DNA of 64,000 nt from Limiplasma sp034927815. Lineage in GTDB: Bacteria > Bacillota > Clostridia > Christensenellales > Aristaeellaceae. Positions 7,250 through 15,017 of this stretch are shown here, piece by piece. The notes beneath the pieces were generated by a model, which saw nothing but the letters and a program-made list of their open reading frames with translations, had not been told where the DNA came from and did no database searches. The stretch is taken from NCBI GenBank assembly GCA_034927815.1, contig JAYFPK010000009.1, positions 62,001 to 126,000 of the forward strand, in the 5' to 3' direction. Each line of letters begins with the position of its first letter. Within the stretch, counting starts at the first letter, position 1. A program made the translations under genes and the position numbers.

Positions 7250-8548
7250 ATGAAAAAAGCACTGTGCCTGGTTCTTACGCTTGCGATGGCTTTTTCGCTG
7301 TTTACGTTTGGCGCCGCTTCCGCCCAGGAGCCTGTCGCCATTTCCGCCTGGTCCGGCTATCCCGACCAGCAGGCCTGGTTTGACTGGCTGGTTGACGCTT
7401 TCATGCAAGCCAATCCTGATGTCAAAGTGGAGCTGACCACCTTTCCCATTGCCGACTTTGAAACCAAGGTGTTTGCGGCCATCCCCGCCGGCACTTGCGC
7501 TGACGTGATCACCATCAACCCGAGCTATGTGTATTCCTTCGCTTCCGCGGGCAGGTTCAAGGCCGTGCCGGAGGAATTGAAGGCGCTGGTGGCCAGCGGC
7601 ATCTATGATGCGGCGGTGGTGGAGGAGTCCTCCTATCAGGGCGAGGTCATTTCCGTTCCGCACATGCTGTCCAACGCGGGCTGGTTCTATAACAAGCAGT
7701 ACTTCCGCGACGCGGGCCTTGTGGACGCCAATGGCGAGCCCATTCTGCCCGCCGGCATGGAGGAGGTCCTGGAGGCCGCCGCCAAGCTGGCCAAGCGGGA
7801 TGAAAACGGCAACCTGGTAAATTCCGGCATTTCCCTGCGCCTCACCGGCGCTGCCAGCGGCACCTGCGAAAAGTGGTGGGTTCTGCTGATGCAATATGGC
7901 GGCACGCTGCTGGAGAAGGTGGACGAGGGGAAATACGTTGCCGGTTACAACAACCAGGCCGGTTTTGATACCATGCGCTTCTACCTGCGCGCCCTGTATG
8001 AATCCGGTGCGGATAACTTTGAAGTACCCCACGACACCGCCGCTTTCCTGGCGGGCCAGACCGCCATGTTCGCCCGGGAGACCTCCGTTATCGTGGAGAG
8101 CGAAAAGTACCCGGAGCTGGACTACGGCACCTTCCCCATGTTCAATGCCAATATCGCCATCACCAAAAGCTGGTATGTGCTGGATAACGGCGATGACGCC
8201 AAGGCGGAAGCCGCCTGGAGGTTTATCCAGTTTGCCAATCAGCCCGAGAGCATGATCAAGTTCCACCACCTGGGCGGCTATCAGCCGGCCCGCAAGGACC
8301 TGAATGTGGACGAGCTGGTTGCCGGCGTGGAACAGCGCAAGGCGTTCTTTGAAGATTTTGAGAAGGTGTACACCTACATTGCCATTGACGAGTTCCAGGA
8401 AATCATGGTCAAGCTGGCGGAGCGCCTGATGGCGGCTTATACGCAGCCTGCGTTGCTCACGGACGATGCGGCGCTGTGGAAGTTCTTGGAGGAAGCCGCC
8501 CAGGAAACCAACGACCTGCTGTGGGAAAACGACCATTTTGGCGGTTGA
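7250..8548 (+). CDS. ABC transporter extracellular solute-binding protein (carbohydrate type)
   Basis: A 432-residue family 1 substrate-binding protein. Residues 1-26 form a Sec signal peptide ending AASAQE; unusually for a Gram-positive binding protein there is no lipobox cysteine at the cleavage site. The mature part opens with the typical VAISAWSGYPDQQAWFDWLVDAF, and has the family hallmarks VITINPSYVYSFASAGRF and FPMFNANIAITKSWYVL. It would capture a sugar, sugar acid or oligosaccharide and hand it to the permeases at 8625 and 9590. ATG at 7250 follows a strong AAGGAGGAATTC. The ligand cannot be named from sequence. Confidence 0.9.
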   Translation: MKKALCLVLTLAMAFSLFTFGAASAQEPVAISAWSGYPDQQAWFDWLVDAFMQANPDVKVELTTFPIADFETKVFAAIPAGTCADVITINPSYVYSFASAGRFKAVPEELKALVASGIYDAAVVEESSYQGEVISVPHMLSNAGWFYNKQYFRDAGLVDANGEPILPAGMEEVLEAAAKLAKRDENGNLVNSGISLRLTGAASGTCEKWWVLLMQYGGTLLEKVDEGKYVAGYNNQAGFDTMRFYLRALYESGADNFEVPHDTAAFLAGQTAMFARETSVIVESEKYPELDYGTFPMFNANIAITKSWYVLDNGDDAKAEAAWRFIQFANQPESMIKFHHLGGYQPARKDLNVDELVAGVEQRKAFFEDFEKVYTYIAIDEFQEIMVKLAERLMAAYTQPALLTDDAALWKFLEEAAQETNDLLWENDHFGG

Positions 8549-8564
8549 CCGGACCGCGGCACAG

Positions 8565-8594
8565 CCGGGAGGAGCGCGAAGCGCGCTCCTCCCG
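8565..8594 (+). other. Perfect intercistronic hairpin between binding-protein and permease genes
   Basis: CCGGGAGGAGCGC at 8565-8577 pairs perfectly with the complementary arm ending at 8594 around a GAA loop. It has no U-tract. Such stems at a binding-protein/permease junction are known to shield the upstream mRNA from 3' decay and so raise binding-protein levels relative to permease, as at the malE-malF boundary. Confidence 0.7.
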
Positions 8595-8624
8595 GGATGC
8601 GGCCAATAAGGGGGCAACCTTGCT

Positions 8625-9593
8625 GTGAAAAGCGCTGGATATACCCGTAAGCATACCCGTGTGAAGAACCGGAACTGGACAATGTATACGGCGCTGGGCG
8701 CTGTTGTGCTGTTGTTCGGTGTGCTCAGGTTTTTCCCCATTATCAAGCTGTTTTACATGAGCCTGTTCAACTGGAACATGGCCACAGGAGTTACCAGGTT
8801 TATCAGCTTTCAGAATTTTGCCAGGATGTTCGGCAGCTCCGCTTTCCTGACCACGCTTTGGCGCACGGTCTATATGGGCTTTGAGATTTTGCTTATCACC
8901 GTGCCCCTGGGATTGCTGATTGCAAACGCCATCCACACAAAGGTCATGGCCAAGCCCGTGATCCAGACAGGGCTGTTTATTCCCTACATCATGCCCATGG
9001 TGCCCACCGTGATCATTTGGAAGTGGCTTTTCAACACGGAATACGGCCTTGTAAACTACCTCCTGAGCTTTGCGGGCATTGGCAAAATGCCCTGGCTGGC
9101 CAACGGGAACCTGGCGGAATGGGCCATTGTGATCATCACGGTATGGAAGAACCTGGGCTACTGCGTGCTGATTTTAACGGTGGGCCTGGCCGGCATCTCC
9201 CGAACCTATTACGAAGCGGCGGAGATAGACGGGGCTTCCGGATGGCATGCCTTTTGGAGGATTACGCTGCCTTTGCTAAAGCCCGTGCTGATCTACGTAT
9301 CCATCATCATGCTCATCCGGGGCTTTAATGTCTACACCCAGGCCTACATCCTTTGCTCGGACGCCTCGGGCTCCCCGGGATACGTGGTTCGCACGCTGGT
9401 TTACGACATGGTGGAGAACGGGTTCAAATTCTATAAGATGGGCTATGCGGCCGCGGAGGCTGTTGTGCTGTTCCTGATCATTTTCCTGTTCTCCGTGGTG
9501 CAGTTCATCTTTGGCGACGAGGACCGTATGGACCGGCGGCGCTTGGCCCGCCAGGCCAGGCGCGGGGGAAAGGGGCGGAGCGTAAGCACATGA
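8625..9593 (+). CDS. Sugar ABC transporter permease (MalF-like)
   Basis: A 322-residue inner-membrane permease with six predicted helices (first at about 21-44). The cytoplasmic EAA loop EAAEIDGASGWHAFWRI near 200-216 docks the ATPase. The C-terminal tail is Arg-rich (MDRRRLARQARRGGKG). The start is GTG at 8625 with AAGGGGG upstream, after the hairpin at 8565. It overlaps the next permease by ATGA. No ATP-binding subunit gene is present in the operon, so it presumably uses a shared MsmX-type ATPase encoded elsewhere. Confidence 0.9.
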   Translation: MKSAGYTRKHTRVKNRNWTMYTALGAVVLLFGVLRFFPIIKLFYMSLFNWNMATGVTRFISFQNFARMFGSSAFLTTLWRTVYMGFEILLITVPLGLLIANAIHTKVMAKPVIQTGLFIPYIMPMVPTVIIWKWLFNTEYGLVNYLLSFAGIGKMPWLANGNLAEWAIVIITVWKNLGYCVLILTVGLAGISRTYYEAAEIDGASGWHAFWRITLPLLKPVLIYVSIIMLIRGFNVYTQAYILCSDASGSPGYVVRTLVYDMVENGFKFYKMGYAAAEAVVLFLIIFLFSVVQFIFGDEDRMDRRRLARQARRGGKGRSVST

Positions 9594-10444
9594 AACAGCG
9601 GCATTTTGAGAGCCGTAAGCTCTGGGCACGACTGCCCATGGGCATACGCTCGGTCATTTTGGTGTTGATCACGGTGATTTTTCTGATTCCCTTTGCGTAC
9701 ATGCTCAGCTCCGCGTTCCGGACCGGGACGGAGATCAACGCCTGGCCGCCCACCCTCATTCCCAGAAGGCTGTTTGGCGGGAACTTCAAAACCTTGCTGG
9801 ATACGGCGCCCTTTGGAAGGTTCTTTATCAACAGCCTGGGCATGGCGGTTCTTGGGGCCGTGGGCGTGGTGCTTACCAGCACGGTAGGCGGTTACATGTT
9901 CGCAAAGTTCCACTTCAGGCTCAACATGCTGCTCTTTGGGCTGATCTTTGCCACCTCGATGATTCCCTTTGAAATGTACATGATCCCCCTATATATCAAC
10001 ATGGTGGACGTGGGCCTTGGGAACACCTTTGCGGGCATGGTGATGCCATATTTGGTGATGAGCTTTGGCATTTTTTTCATGCGCCAGTTGTGCACGCAGC
10101 AAATCCCTGATGAACTGCTGGACGCGGCGCGCATTGACGGGTGCGGAGAGATGCGCATCTTTGCCAGCATCGTGTTTCCGCTGCTGAAGTCAGGCGTGGC
10201 GGCGCTGGCGATCCTGGCGTTTGTGGAGGGCTGGAACGCCTTTGTCTGGCCGCTGATTATGGCGACGGACAACAGGCTCTTCACCATGGAGATCGGCCTG
10301 GCGCTGTTTCAAACCACCTTCAACGTGGACCTGGGGGCGGTGGCTGCGGGTTCGCTGTGTTCGGTGGCGCCCATTTTGATCGTGTTCTTCCTCTACCGCC
10401 GCCAGATTATGGAGAGCATCGCCATGACCGGTATGAAGGGCTAA
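9590..10444 (+). CDS. Carbohydrate ABC transporter permease (MalG-like)
   Basis: The partner permease, 284 residues, with six predicted helices. Its EAA loop, LLDAARIDGCGEMRIFASIV, lies near 180-200. The start overlaps the previous gene by 4 bp (ATGA), the usual coupling for the two subunits of a heterodimeric channel. The C-terminus ends in a short RRQIMESIAMTGMKG tail typical of the MalG/LacG group. Confidence 0.9.
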   Translation: MKQRHFESRKLWARLPMGIRSVILVLITVIFLIPFAYMLSSAFRTGTEINAWPPTLIPRRLFGGNFKTLLDTAPFGRFFINSLGMAVLGAVGVVLTSTVGGYMFAKFHFRLNMLLFGLIFATSMIPFEMYMIPLYINMVDVGLGNTFAGMVMPYLVMSFGIFFMRQLCTQQIPDELLDAARIDGCGEMRIFASIVFPLLKSGVAALAILAFVEGWNAFVWPLIMATDNRLFTMEIGLALFQTTFNVDLGAVAAGSLCSVAPILIVFFLYRRQIMESIAMTGMKG

Positions 10445-10516
10445 GGAAGCCCTTTTCACGGATACCCACCCGGCGTACTGGATCCCATTATGCAGTTTAG
10501 TAAGGAGAGAAGGACC

Positions 10517-11278
10517 ATGAAAAAAACATTCAAAGGCCTCAAAAACAATGCGCAAAAGGCCATCGGCGTTTTCATGAACTGCGGCTGCCCGGAGTTTTTG
10601 GAGATCGCCGCCAGCGTAGGGTATGATTTTGTGATCATTGACAACGAGCATGGACAGTGGGGCTGCGAGGGCAATGCCCACATGATCAGGGCTGCGGAGT
10701 CCATGGACATCGTGCCCATCGTGCGGGTGTCGGATATCAATGAGGCCGAGATCAAGCGCGTGCTGGACTGCGGCGCAGCCGGGGTGATGATCCCCAACAT
10801 TTCCAGCGTTCAGCAGGCCAAGGAGGCCTTGCGCCTTTCCAAGTTCAAACCCGAGGGCGACCGCGGCGCATGCCCCTTTGTCCGGGCCAATGGCTACGGA
10901 AATGGCGTGCCTGCCGAATACTATGCGAACGCCAACCGGGATGTATCCGTTGTGTTGCTGGTGGAGGGCAAGGGCGGCATGGAGGCCTTTGACGAGATCA
11001 TTGAGCTGCCGGACGTGGACTGCGTCTTCTTCGGGCCTTGCGATATGGCGGTGTCCTTGGGGCACCCCGGCGAGGAAAGCCACCCGGAGGTGCACAACGC
11101 TATTGTCAGCATGATCCAAAAGGCCCGGGCCAAGGGCATCTACGTGGGCATGCAAGGCTTTGACGGCAAGGAAACCCGCTATTGGCTGGACCAGGGCGCG
11201 GAGTTTGGCGTTACCATAGGAGACCTGGGCCTGTTTTACCGCATCTGCAAGCAGACGCTGGAAGACGCGCGGGGCTGA
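10517..11278 (+). CDS. HpcH/HpaI-family class II aldolase
   Basis: A 253-residue metal-dependent pyruvate aldolase. The family splits 2-keto-3-deoxy sugar acids or 4-hydroxy-2-oxo acids into pyruvate plus an aldehyde. Seen: Asp42-Glu44-His45 (IIDNEHGQW), Arg70 (IVRVSD), the metal ligand Glu149 (LVEGKGG) and Asp175 (FFGPCDMAVSLG). ATG at 10517 follows GGAGAGAAGGACC. The position downstream of the transporter and isomerase genes suggests that the imported compound is converted to a 2-keto-3-deoxy acid and cleaved here. The physiological substrate is inferred, not read from sequence. Confidence 0.85.
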   Translation: MKKTFKGLKNNAQKAIGVFMNCGCPEFLEIAASVGYDFVIIDNEHGQWGCEGNAHMIRAAESMDIVPIVRVSDINEAEIKRVLDCGAAGVMIPNISSVQQAKEALRLSKFKPEGDRGACPFVRANGYGNGVPAEYYANANRDVSVVLLVEGKGGMEAFDEIIELPDVDCVFFGPCDMAVSLGHPGEESHPEVHNAIVSMIQKARAKGIYVGMQGFDGKETRYWLDQGAEFGVTIGDLGLFYRICKQTLEDARG

Positions 11279-11295
11279 AGGAAAGGCGAAAGCAG

Positions 11296-11769
11296 ATGAG
11301 GAAAATGACGCAGACGCCCTTTACCGCCATCCGGCAGATTGGGCTTGTTACCGGTGATTTGGACAGGTTTATGCAAAACATGCGCGATCTTTATTCGCTG
11401 GAGGCCGACCGCACGGCTTTCGTCCCGGCGGAAGCTACCCGGGAGACCTGCATCCGGCATTTGGCCTACTACGACTTCCCCCAGGTGCAGTTGGAAGTGG
11501 TCCAGCCGATCCGCTCTCATCCCGCCTGGCACGCGTTTTTGGAAAAGCACGGCGATTGCCTCCAGCACATGCAGTTCAACGTGGAGAACCTGGAGGAAGC
11601 CGTTGCGCGGATGGAAGCCCGGGGAGTGCCAATGATTGAACGGGGGCATTCCATCGCGGTGCCCGAGGTGGAGTATGTGTTTTTTGACACCGTCCGTCAG
11701 CTGGGCTATGTCACGGAGATCGTGAACTTCAAGGAGATCGAAAACAGGCGGCCCGCCGCCGAGGCCTGA
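11296..11769 (+). CDS. VOC-fold (glyoxalase/dioxygenase superfamily) protein
   Basis: A 157-residue vicinal-oxygen-chelate protein with two beta-alpha-beta-beta-beta modules: the first starts IRQIGLVTGDLDRFMQNM, the second CLQHMQFNVENLEEAVARM. Possible metal ligands are the His in LQHMQF and the Glu in YVTEIVNF. Relatives include methylmalonyl-CoA epimerase and glyoxalase-like isomerases. As the last gene of the sugar operon it may epimerise or detoxify an aldehyde or acid made by the aldolase. ATG at 11296 follows GGAAAGGCGAAAGCAG; the longer frame reads back into the aldolase gene. Confidence 0.75.
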   Translation: MRKMTQTPFTAIRQIGLVTGDLDRFMQNMRDLYSLEADRTAFVPAEATRETCIRHLAYYDFPQVQLEVVQPIRSHPAWHAFLEKHGDCLQHMQFNVENLEEAVARMEARGVPMIERGHSIAVPEVEYVFFDTVRQLGYVTEIVNFKEIENRRPAAEA

Positions 11770-11794
11770 TGCGTCCGAAGCCGGGCTTGTGCCC

Positions 11795-11831
11795 AGCGTC
11801 CCCTTTCCGCCAATGACGAAAAGGGGACGCT
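11795..11831. repeat. Inverted repeat ahead of the operon terminator
   Basis: Perfect 12-nt arms AGCGTCCCCTTT (11795-11806) and AAAGGGGACGCT (11820-11831) with a 13-nt loop. It stands immediately before the main terminator, so the two hairpins are in tandem. Confidence 0.6.
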
Positions 11832-11836
11832 ACATA

Positions 11837-11869
11837 AAAACCCCCACCCCGCTGAGCGGGGTGGGGGTT
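11837..11869. terminator. Bidirectional terminator between the sugar operon and rpmB
   Basis: A strong hairpin: AAACCCCCACCCCGC at 11837-11851 pairs with GCGGGGTGGGGGTTT at 11855-11869 around a TGA loop. T-runs lie on both strands. It serves the plus-strand sugar operon and the minus-strand rpmB. Confidence 0.85.
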
Positions 11870-11889
11870 TCATTCACAAGCAATTCCCA

Positions 11890-12111
11890 TTAGGCTTCGG
11901 CTTCCACGGAAGACTTGGTGGGCAGAGCGCGCTTGACGTAGCCGCTGCGCAGGCAGCGGGTGCACACGTTCAGCCGCATCACGGAACCGCCAACCTCCAC
12001 GCGAACGCGCTGCACGTTGGGAGCCCAGGTGCGGTTGCTTTTGCGGTTGGAATGGCTGACCTTGTGGCCGCTCATCGTACCCTTTTCACACACTTCACAA
12101 AAATGGCCCAT
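11890..12111 (-). CDS. rpmB: 50S ribosomal protein L28
   Basis: A 73-residue large-subunit protein. It carries the zinc-binding form of L28, with Cys pairs CEVC near the N-terminus and CTRC near residue 52. The core HKVSHSNRKSNRTWAPNVQ is the family signature. ATG at 12111 follows TAGGAGGTGTAAGA. It is monocistronic, with its own promoter at 12159-12187 and the terminator at 11837-11869. The last residues, SSVEAEA, form a short acidic extension. Confidence 0.96.
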   Translation of the reverse strand: MGHFCEVCEKGTMSGHKVSHSNRKSNRTWAPNVQRVRVEVGGSVMRLNVCTRCLRSGYVKRALPTKSSVEAEA

Positions 12112-12158
12112 ATTCTTACACCTCCTAACGGGAGTATCGCATTGATAACAGCCTGTCT

Positions 12159-12187
12159 ATTTTATCACCCTTGTGGCGCTTTGGCAA
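12159..12187 (-). promoter_or_regulatory. rpmB promoter
   Basis: On the minus strand TTGCCA (12182-12187), a 17-bp spacer and TAAAAT (12159-12164). The leader is about 40 nt long. Confidence 0.65.
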
Positions 12188-12257
12188 GGGGCCGGACGAA
12201 AATTTTTGACGGGATTCGTAACTTGGGGGCCATCCTCCGGGGAGGCCCGCTCCGCGC

Positions 12258-14066
12258 CTACTTGTCGTCCATTTTCAGCACCGCCAGGAAGGCCTCGCTG
12301 GGAACCTCCACGCTGCCGAACTGGCGCATGCGCTTCTTGCCTTCCTTCTGCTTTTCCAGCAGCTTCTTTTTGCGGGTGATGTCGCCGCCGTAGCACTTGG
12401 CCAGCACGTCCTTGCGCAGGGCCTTCACGGTTTCCCTGGCGATGACCTTGCCGCCGATGGCCGCCTGGATGGGGATTTCAAACATCTGCCGCGGAATGAC
12501 GTCCTTGAGCTTTTCGGCGATGTTGCGGCCCCGGGCGTAGGCCTTGTCCTTGTGGACGATGATGGAGAAGGCGTCGCAGATTTCCCCGTTGAGCAAAATG
12601 TCCATCTTCACCAAATCGCTCTCCCGGTAGCCCTTGAGTTCGTAGTCAAAGCTGGCGTAGCCCCGGCTGCGGCTTTTGATCTGGTCGAAGAACTCGTAGA
12701 TGATCTCGTTGAGGGGGATTTCATACAGCAGCTTCACCCGGCCGCCCTCGTACTGCATATCCAAAAACGTGCCCCGCTTGTCCACGCAGATGTCCATGAT
12801 AGCGCCCACGTATTCCTGAGGCGTGTAGATGGTGGCGGCCACATAGGGCTCCTCCATATGCTCGATCTCGCCGATGGCGGGCAGGTTGGAGGGGTTGTCA
12901 ATAGGGGTTTGGGAGCCGTCGGTTTTGAAAACCTCGTAGATGACGCTGGGGGCGGTGGTGACCAGGTCCAAGTCAAACTCCCGCTCCAGGCGCTGCTGGA
13001 TGATCTCCATATGAAGCAGCCCCAAAAAGCCGCAGCGGAAGCCGTAGCCCAAAGCCACGGAGGTCTCCGGGTCAAAGGAGAGGGAGGCGTCGTTCATGCG
13101 CAGCTTTTCCAGCGCGTCCCGCAGGTTGTCGTAATCCGCGCCGTCGGCGGGATAGATGCCGCAAAAGACCATGGGGGTCACCTTGCGGTAGCCGGGCAGG
13201 GGCTGGGCCGCGGGCCGGGCCGCGTCGGTGATGGTGTCGCCCACCCGGGTGTCGGCCACGTCCTTGATGGAAGCGGAGATATACCCCACATCCCCGGGCA
13301 GCAGCTCCTGGCAGGGCAAATAGCCCGGGTGGAAGGTGCCCACCTCCACCACGTCAAACTCCGCCTGGCTGGCCATCAGGCGCATGCGCATGCCCGCGGC
13401 CACCCGGCCTTGCATCACCCGCACAAAGCAGATCGCCCCTTTGTAGTTGTCGTAGGAGGCGTCAAAGATCAGGGCCTGGAGGGGCGCGGCGGGGTCCCCC
13501 TTGGGCGGGGGAATGCGCCGGACGATGGACTCCAGCACCTCCTCGCAGTTCAGCCCTGTTTTGGCGGAGATCATGGGGGCGTCGGTGGCGTCCAGGCCGA
13601 TGACGTCCTCGATCTCCTTTTTCACCTCTTCGGGCTGGGCGCTGGCTAAATCGATCTTGTTGATGACAGGCACGGTTTCCAAATCGTGCTCCAGGGCCAT
13701 GTACACATTGGCAAGGGTCTGGGCCTCAATGCCCTGGGTGGCGTCCACCACCAGCAAGGCCCCCTCGCAGGCGGCTAAGGCCCGGCTGACCTCGTAGCTG
13801 AAGTCCACGTGGCCGGGGGTGTCGATCAAATTCAGGGTATAGGTCTCGCCGTCCTTGGCCTGGTAGAGCATGCGGACGGCCTTGCTTTTGATGGTGATGC
13901 CCCGCTCCCGCTCCAACTCCATGCTGTCCAGGATCTGCTCCATCATCTCCCGGCGCTCAAACACGCCGGTCATTTCCAGCAGGCGGTCCGCCAAGGTGGA
14001 CTTGCCATGGTCGATGTGGGCGATGATGCAGAAATTGCGGATGTGGGAAAGCCGTTGATCTTGCAA
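12258..14066 (-). CDS. lepA: Elongation factor 4 (LepA), back-translocating GTPase
   Basis: LepA is a ribosome-binding translational GTPase of 602 residues, the standard length. The G1 motif AHIDHGKS is at 16-23, with DTPGHVDF (G3) and NKIDL (G4) after it. The C-terminal LepA-specific domain ends with KQKEGKKRMRQFGSVEVPSEAFLAVLKMDDK-like family sequence. The start is TTG at 14066 with GGAGGGG 5 nt upstream; no ATG is closer to the conserved N-terminus. In many Firmicutes lepA precedes hemW and hrcA; here it is on the opposite strand, and the spoIIIA operon lies between. Confidence 0.97.
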   Translation of the reverse strand: MQDQRLSHIRNFCIIAHIDHGKSTLADRLLEMTGVFERREMMEQILDSMELERERGITIKSKAVRMLYQAKDGETYTLNLIDTPGHVDFSYEVSRALAACEGALLVVDATQGIEAQTLANVYMALEHDLETVPVINKIDLASAQPEEVKKEIEDVIGLDATDAPMISAKTGLNCEEVLESIVRRIPPPKGDPAAPLQALIFDASYDNYKGAICFVRVMQGRVAAGMRMRLMASQAEFDVVEVGTFHPGYLPCQELLPGDVGYISASIKDVADTRVGDTITDAARPAAQPLPGYRKVTPMVFCGIYPADGADYDNLRDALEKLRMNDASLSFDPETSVALGYGFRCGFLGLLHMEIIQQRLEREFDLDLVTTAPSVIYEVFKTDGSQTPIDNPSNLPAIGEIEHMEEPYVAATIYTPQEYVGAIMDICVDKRGTFLDMQYEGGRVKLLYEIPLNEIIYEFFDQIKSRSRGYASFDYELKGYRESDLVKMDILLNGEICDAFSIIVHKDKAYARGRNIAEKLKDVIPRQMFEIPIQAAIGGKVIARETVKALRKDVLAKCYGGDITRKKKLLEKQKEGKKRMRQFGSVEVPSEAFLAVLKMDDK

Positions 14067-14112
14067 AAAGACCCCTCCATGCCCGGTTGATGCTCATAGC
14101 GATACACAGGGT

Positions 14113-14141
14113 ATCATAGCGGATTTGCTTTCAAAATGCAA
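14113..14141 (-). promoter_or_regulatory. lepA promoter
   Basis: On the minus strand TTGCAT (14136-14141), a 17-bp spacer and TATGAT (14113-14118), about 40 nt from the TTG start. Confidence 0.6.
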
Positions 14142-14184
14142 GAAAAGGATGGATGGCGGCGGCGGGGCTCTGCCCCTTCCCCTG

Positions 14185-14214
14185 GTCATACCCCCGTGCC
14201 CTGGCGCATACCTT
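14185..14214 (+). promoter_or_regulatory. Candidate sigma-E (mother-cell) promoter
   Basis: GTCATACC (14185-14192), a 14-bp spacer and CATACCTT (14207-14214) resemble the sporulation sigma-E consensus (GTCATATT with CATACAAT). No sigma-A promoter is visible. It precedes the L,D-transpeptidase gene, and spoIIIAA follows 50 bp beyond that, matching the sigma-E control of spoIIIA known from Bacillus. Each box has two mismatches, so this is a candidate. Confidence 0.5.
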
Positions 14215-14250
14215 GTGAAAACGACGCTGGATGAAGGTGTGTGATCGTTC

Positions 14251-14967
14251 ATGCCAAGGGGGAGGCGCTGGGCCGCAGGGCTGCTTTGCTGCCTGATGGG
14301 CTTTGCGAACCTGTGGCTGGGAGCAGGGGGGGCCAGTGAGAAGCCCGACGCCGCCGCGCTGGCGGCCAAGCGGGCCAATGTGCCGGAGGGCTACTGGATC
14401 TTGGTGAGCCTTCACAACAAGAGCCTGTCCCTCTACAAAGGGGTGGAGGTGGTGCAGCGCTACGTCGTGGCCACGGGAACCTACGAGACCCCCACCCCCA
14501 TCGGCGTATATCGGATCTCCCACCGGTTCTCAGGGGACTTGGGGGGCTTTGGCACCCGGTTTTTAGGGCTCAACGTGCCCTGGGGGGTGTACGGCATCCA
14601 CGGCACCAACAGGCCCTCCTCCATCGGCAGCAACGCCTCCCACGGCTGTATCCGCATGTTTGTGAAGGACAGCGAGTCCCTGTACGCCAAGGTGCCCAAC
14701 GGTACGAAGGTGGTGCTGGAGGGCGGGCCCTACGGCCTGCTGGACACTTCCCTGCGCCCCCTGGCCCCGGGCCAACGGAGCTCCCATGTGGCGGCGGTGC
14801 AGAGCAAGCTCAGGGCGCTGGGGTATTATTACGGCTCCTCGGACGGGCTTTACGGGGCGGGAACGGCCAAGGCGGTGCGCCAAGCCCGCAAGGACCTGGG
14901 CCTGCCCGACGGGGAAAATGTGGACGCCGCCTTTTACAAGGCCATCGGCGTGATTCTGTTTGAATAA
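14251..14967 (+). CDS. Exported L,D-transpeptidase (YkuD domain) with peptidoglycan-binding domain
   Basis: A 238-residue secreted cell-wall enzyme. There is a signal peptide at about 1-28. The YkuD domain at about 48-158 has His117 and the catalytic SHGCIRM motif with His131 and Cys133. A PG_binding_1-type repeat (AAVQSKLRALGYYYG) lies at about 183-230. Such enzymes form 3-3 crosslinks or attach to peptide stems. ATG at 14251 has a weak AAGGTG site. It is followed by spoIIIAA after 50 bp and preceded by a sigma-E-like promoter, so a role in the spore cortex or engulfing membrane wall is plausible, but that is inferred. Confidence 0.88.
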   Translation: MPRGRRWAAGLLCCLMGFANLWLGAGGASEKPDAAALAAKRANVPEGYWILVSLHNKSLSLYKGVEVVQRYVVATGTYETPTPIGVYRISHRFSGDLGGFGTRFLGLNVPWGVYGIHGTNRPSSIGSNASHGCIRMFVKDSESLYAKVPNGTKVVLEGGPYGLLDTSLRPLAPGQRSSHVAAVQSKLRALGYYYGSSDGLYGAGTAKAVRQARKDLGLPDGENVDAAFYKAIGVILFE

Positions 14968-15017
14968 GGCCGGGACTCCATGCCCCGCCTACTTAAAAAC
15001 GAAAGGGGCAATGCCCA

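Noticed and set aside
7132..7383. Small ORF preceded by AAAAGGAGGA upstream of the binding-protein gene
   Set aside because: The ribosome site is only one base from the ATG, the translation is Pro/Ala-rich with no protein-like pattern, and the frame runs into the binding-protein gene in another phase.
8565..8594. Hairpin as a transcription terminator
   Set aside because: No U-tract follows, and the permease genes downstream need the same transcript.
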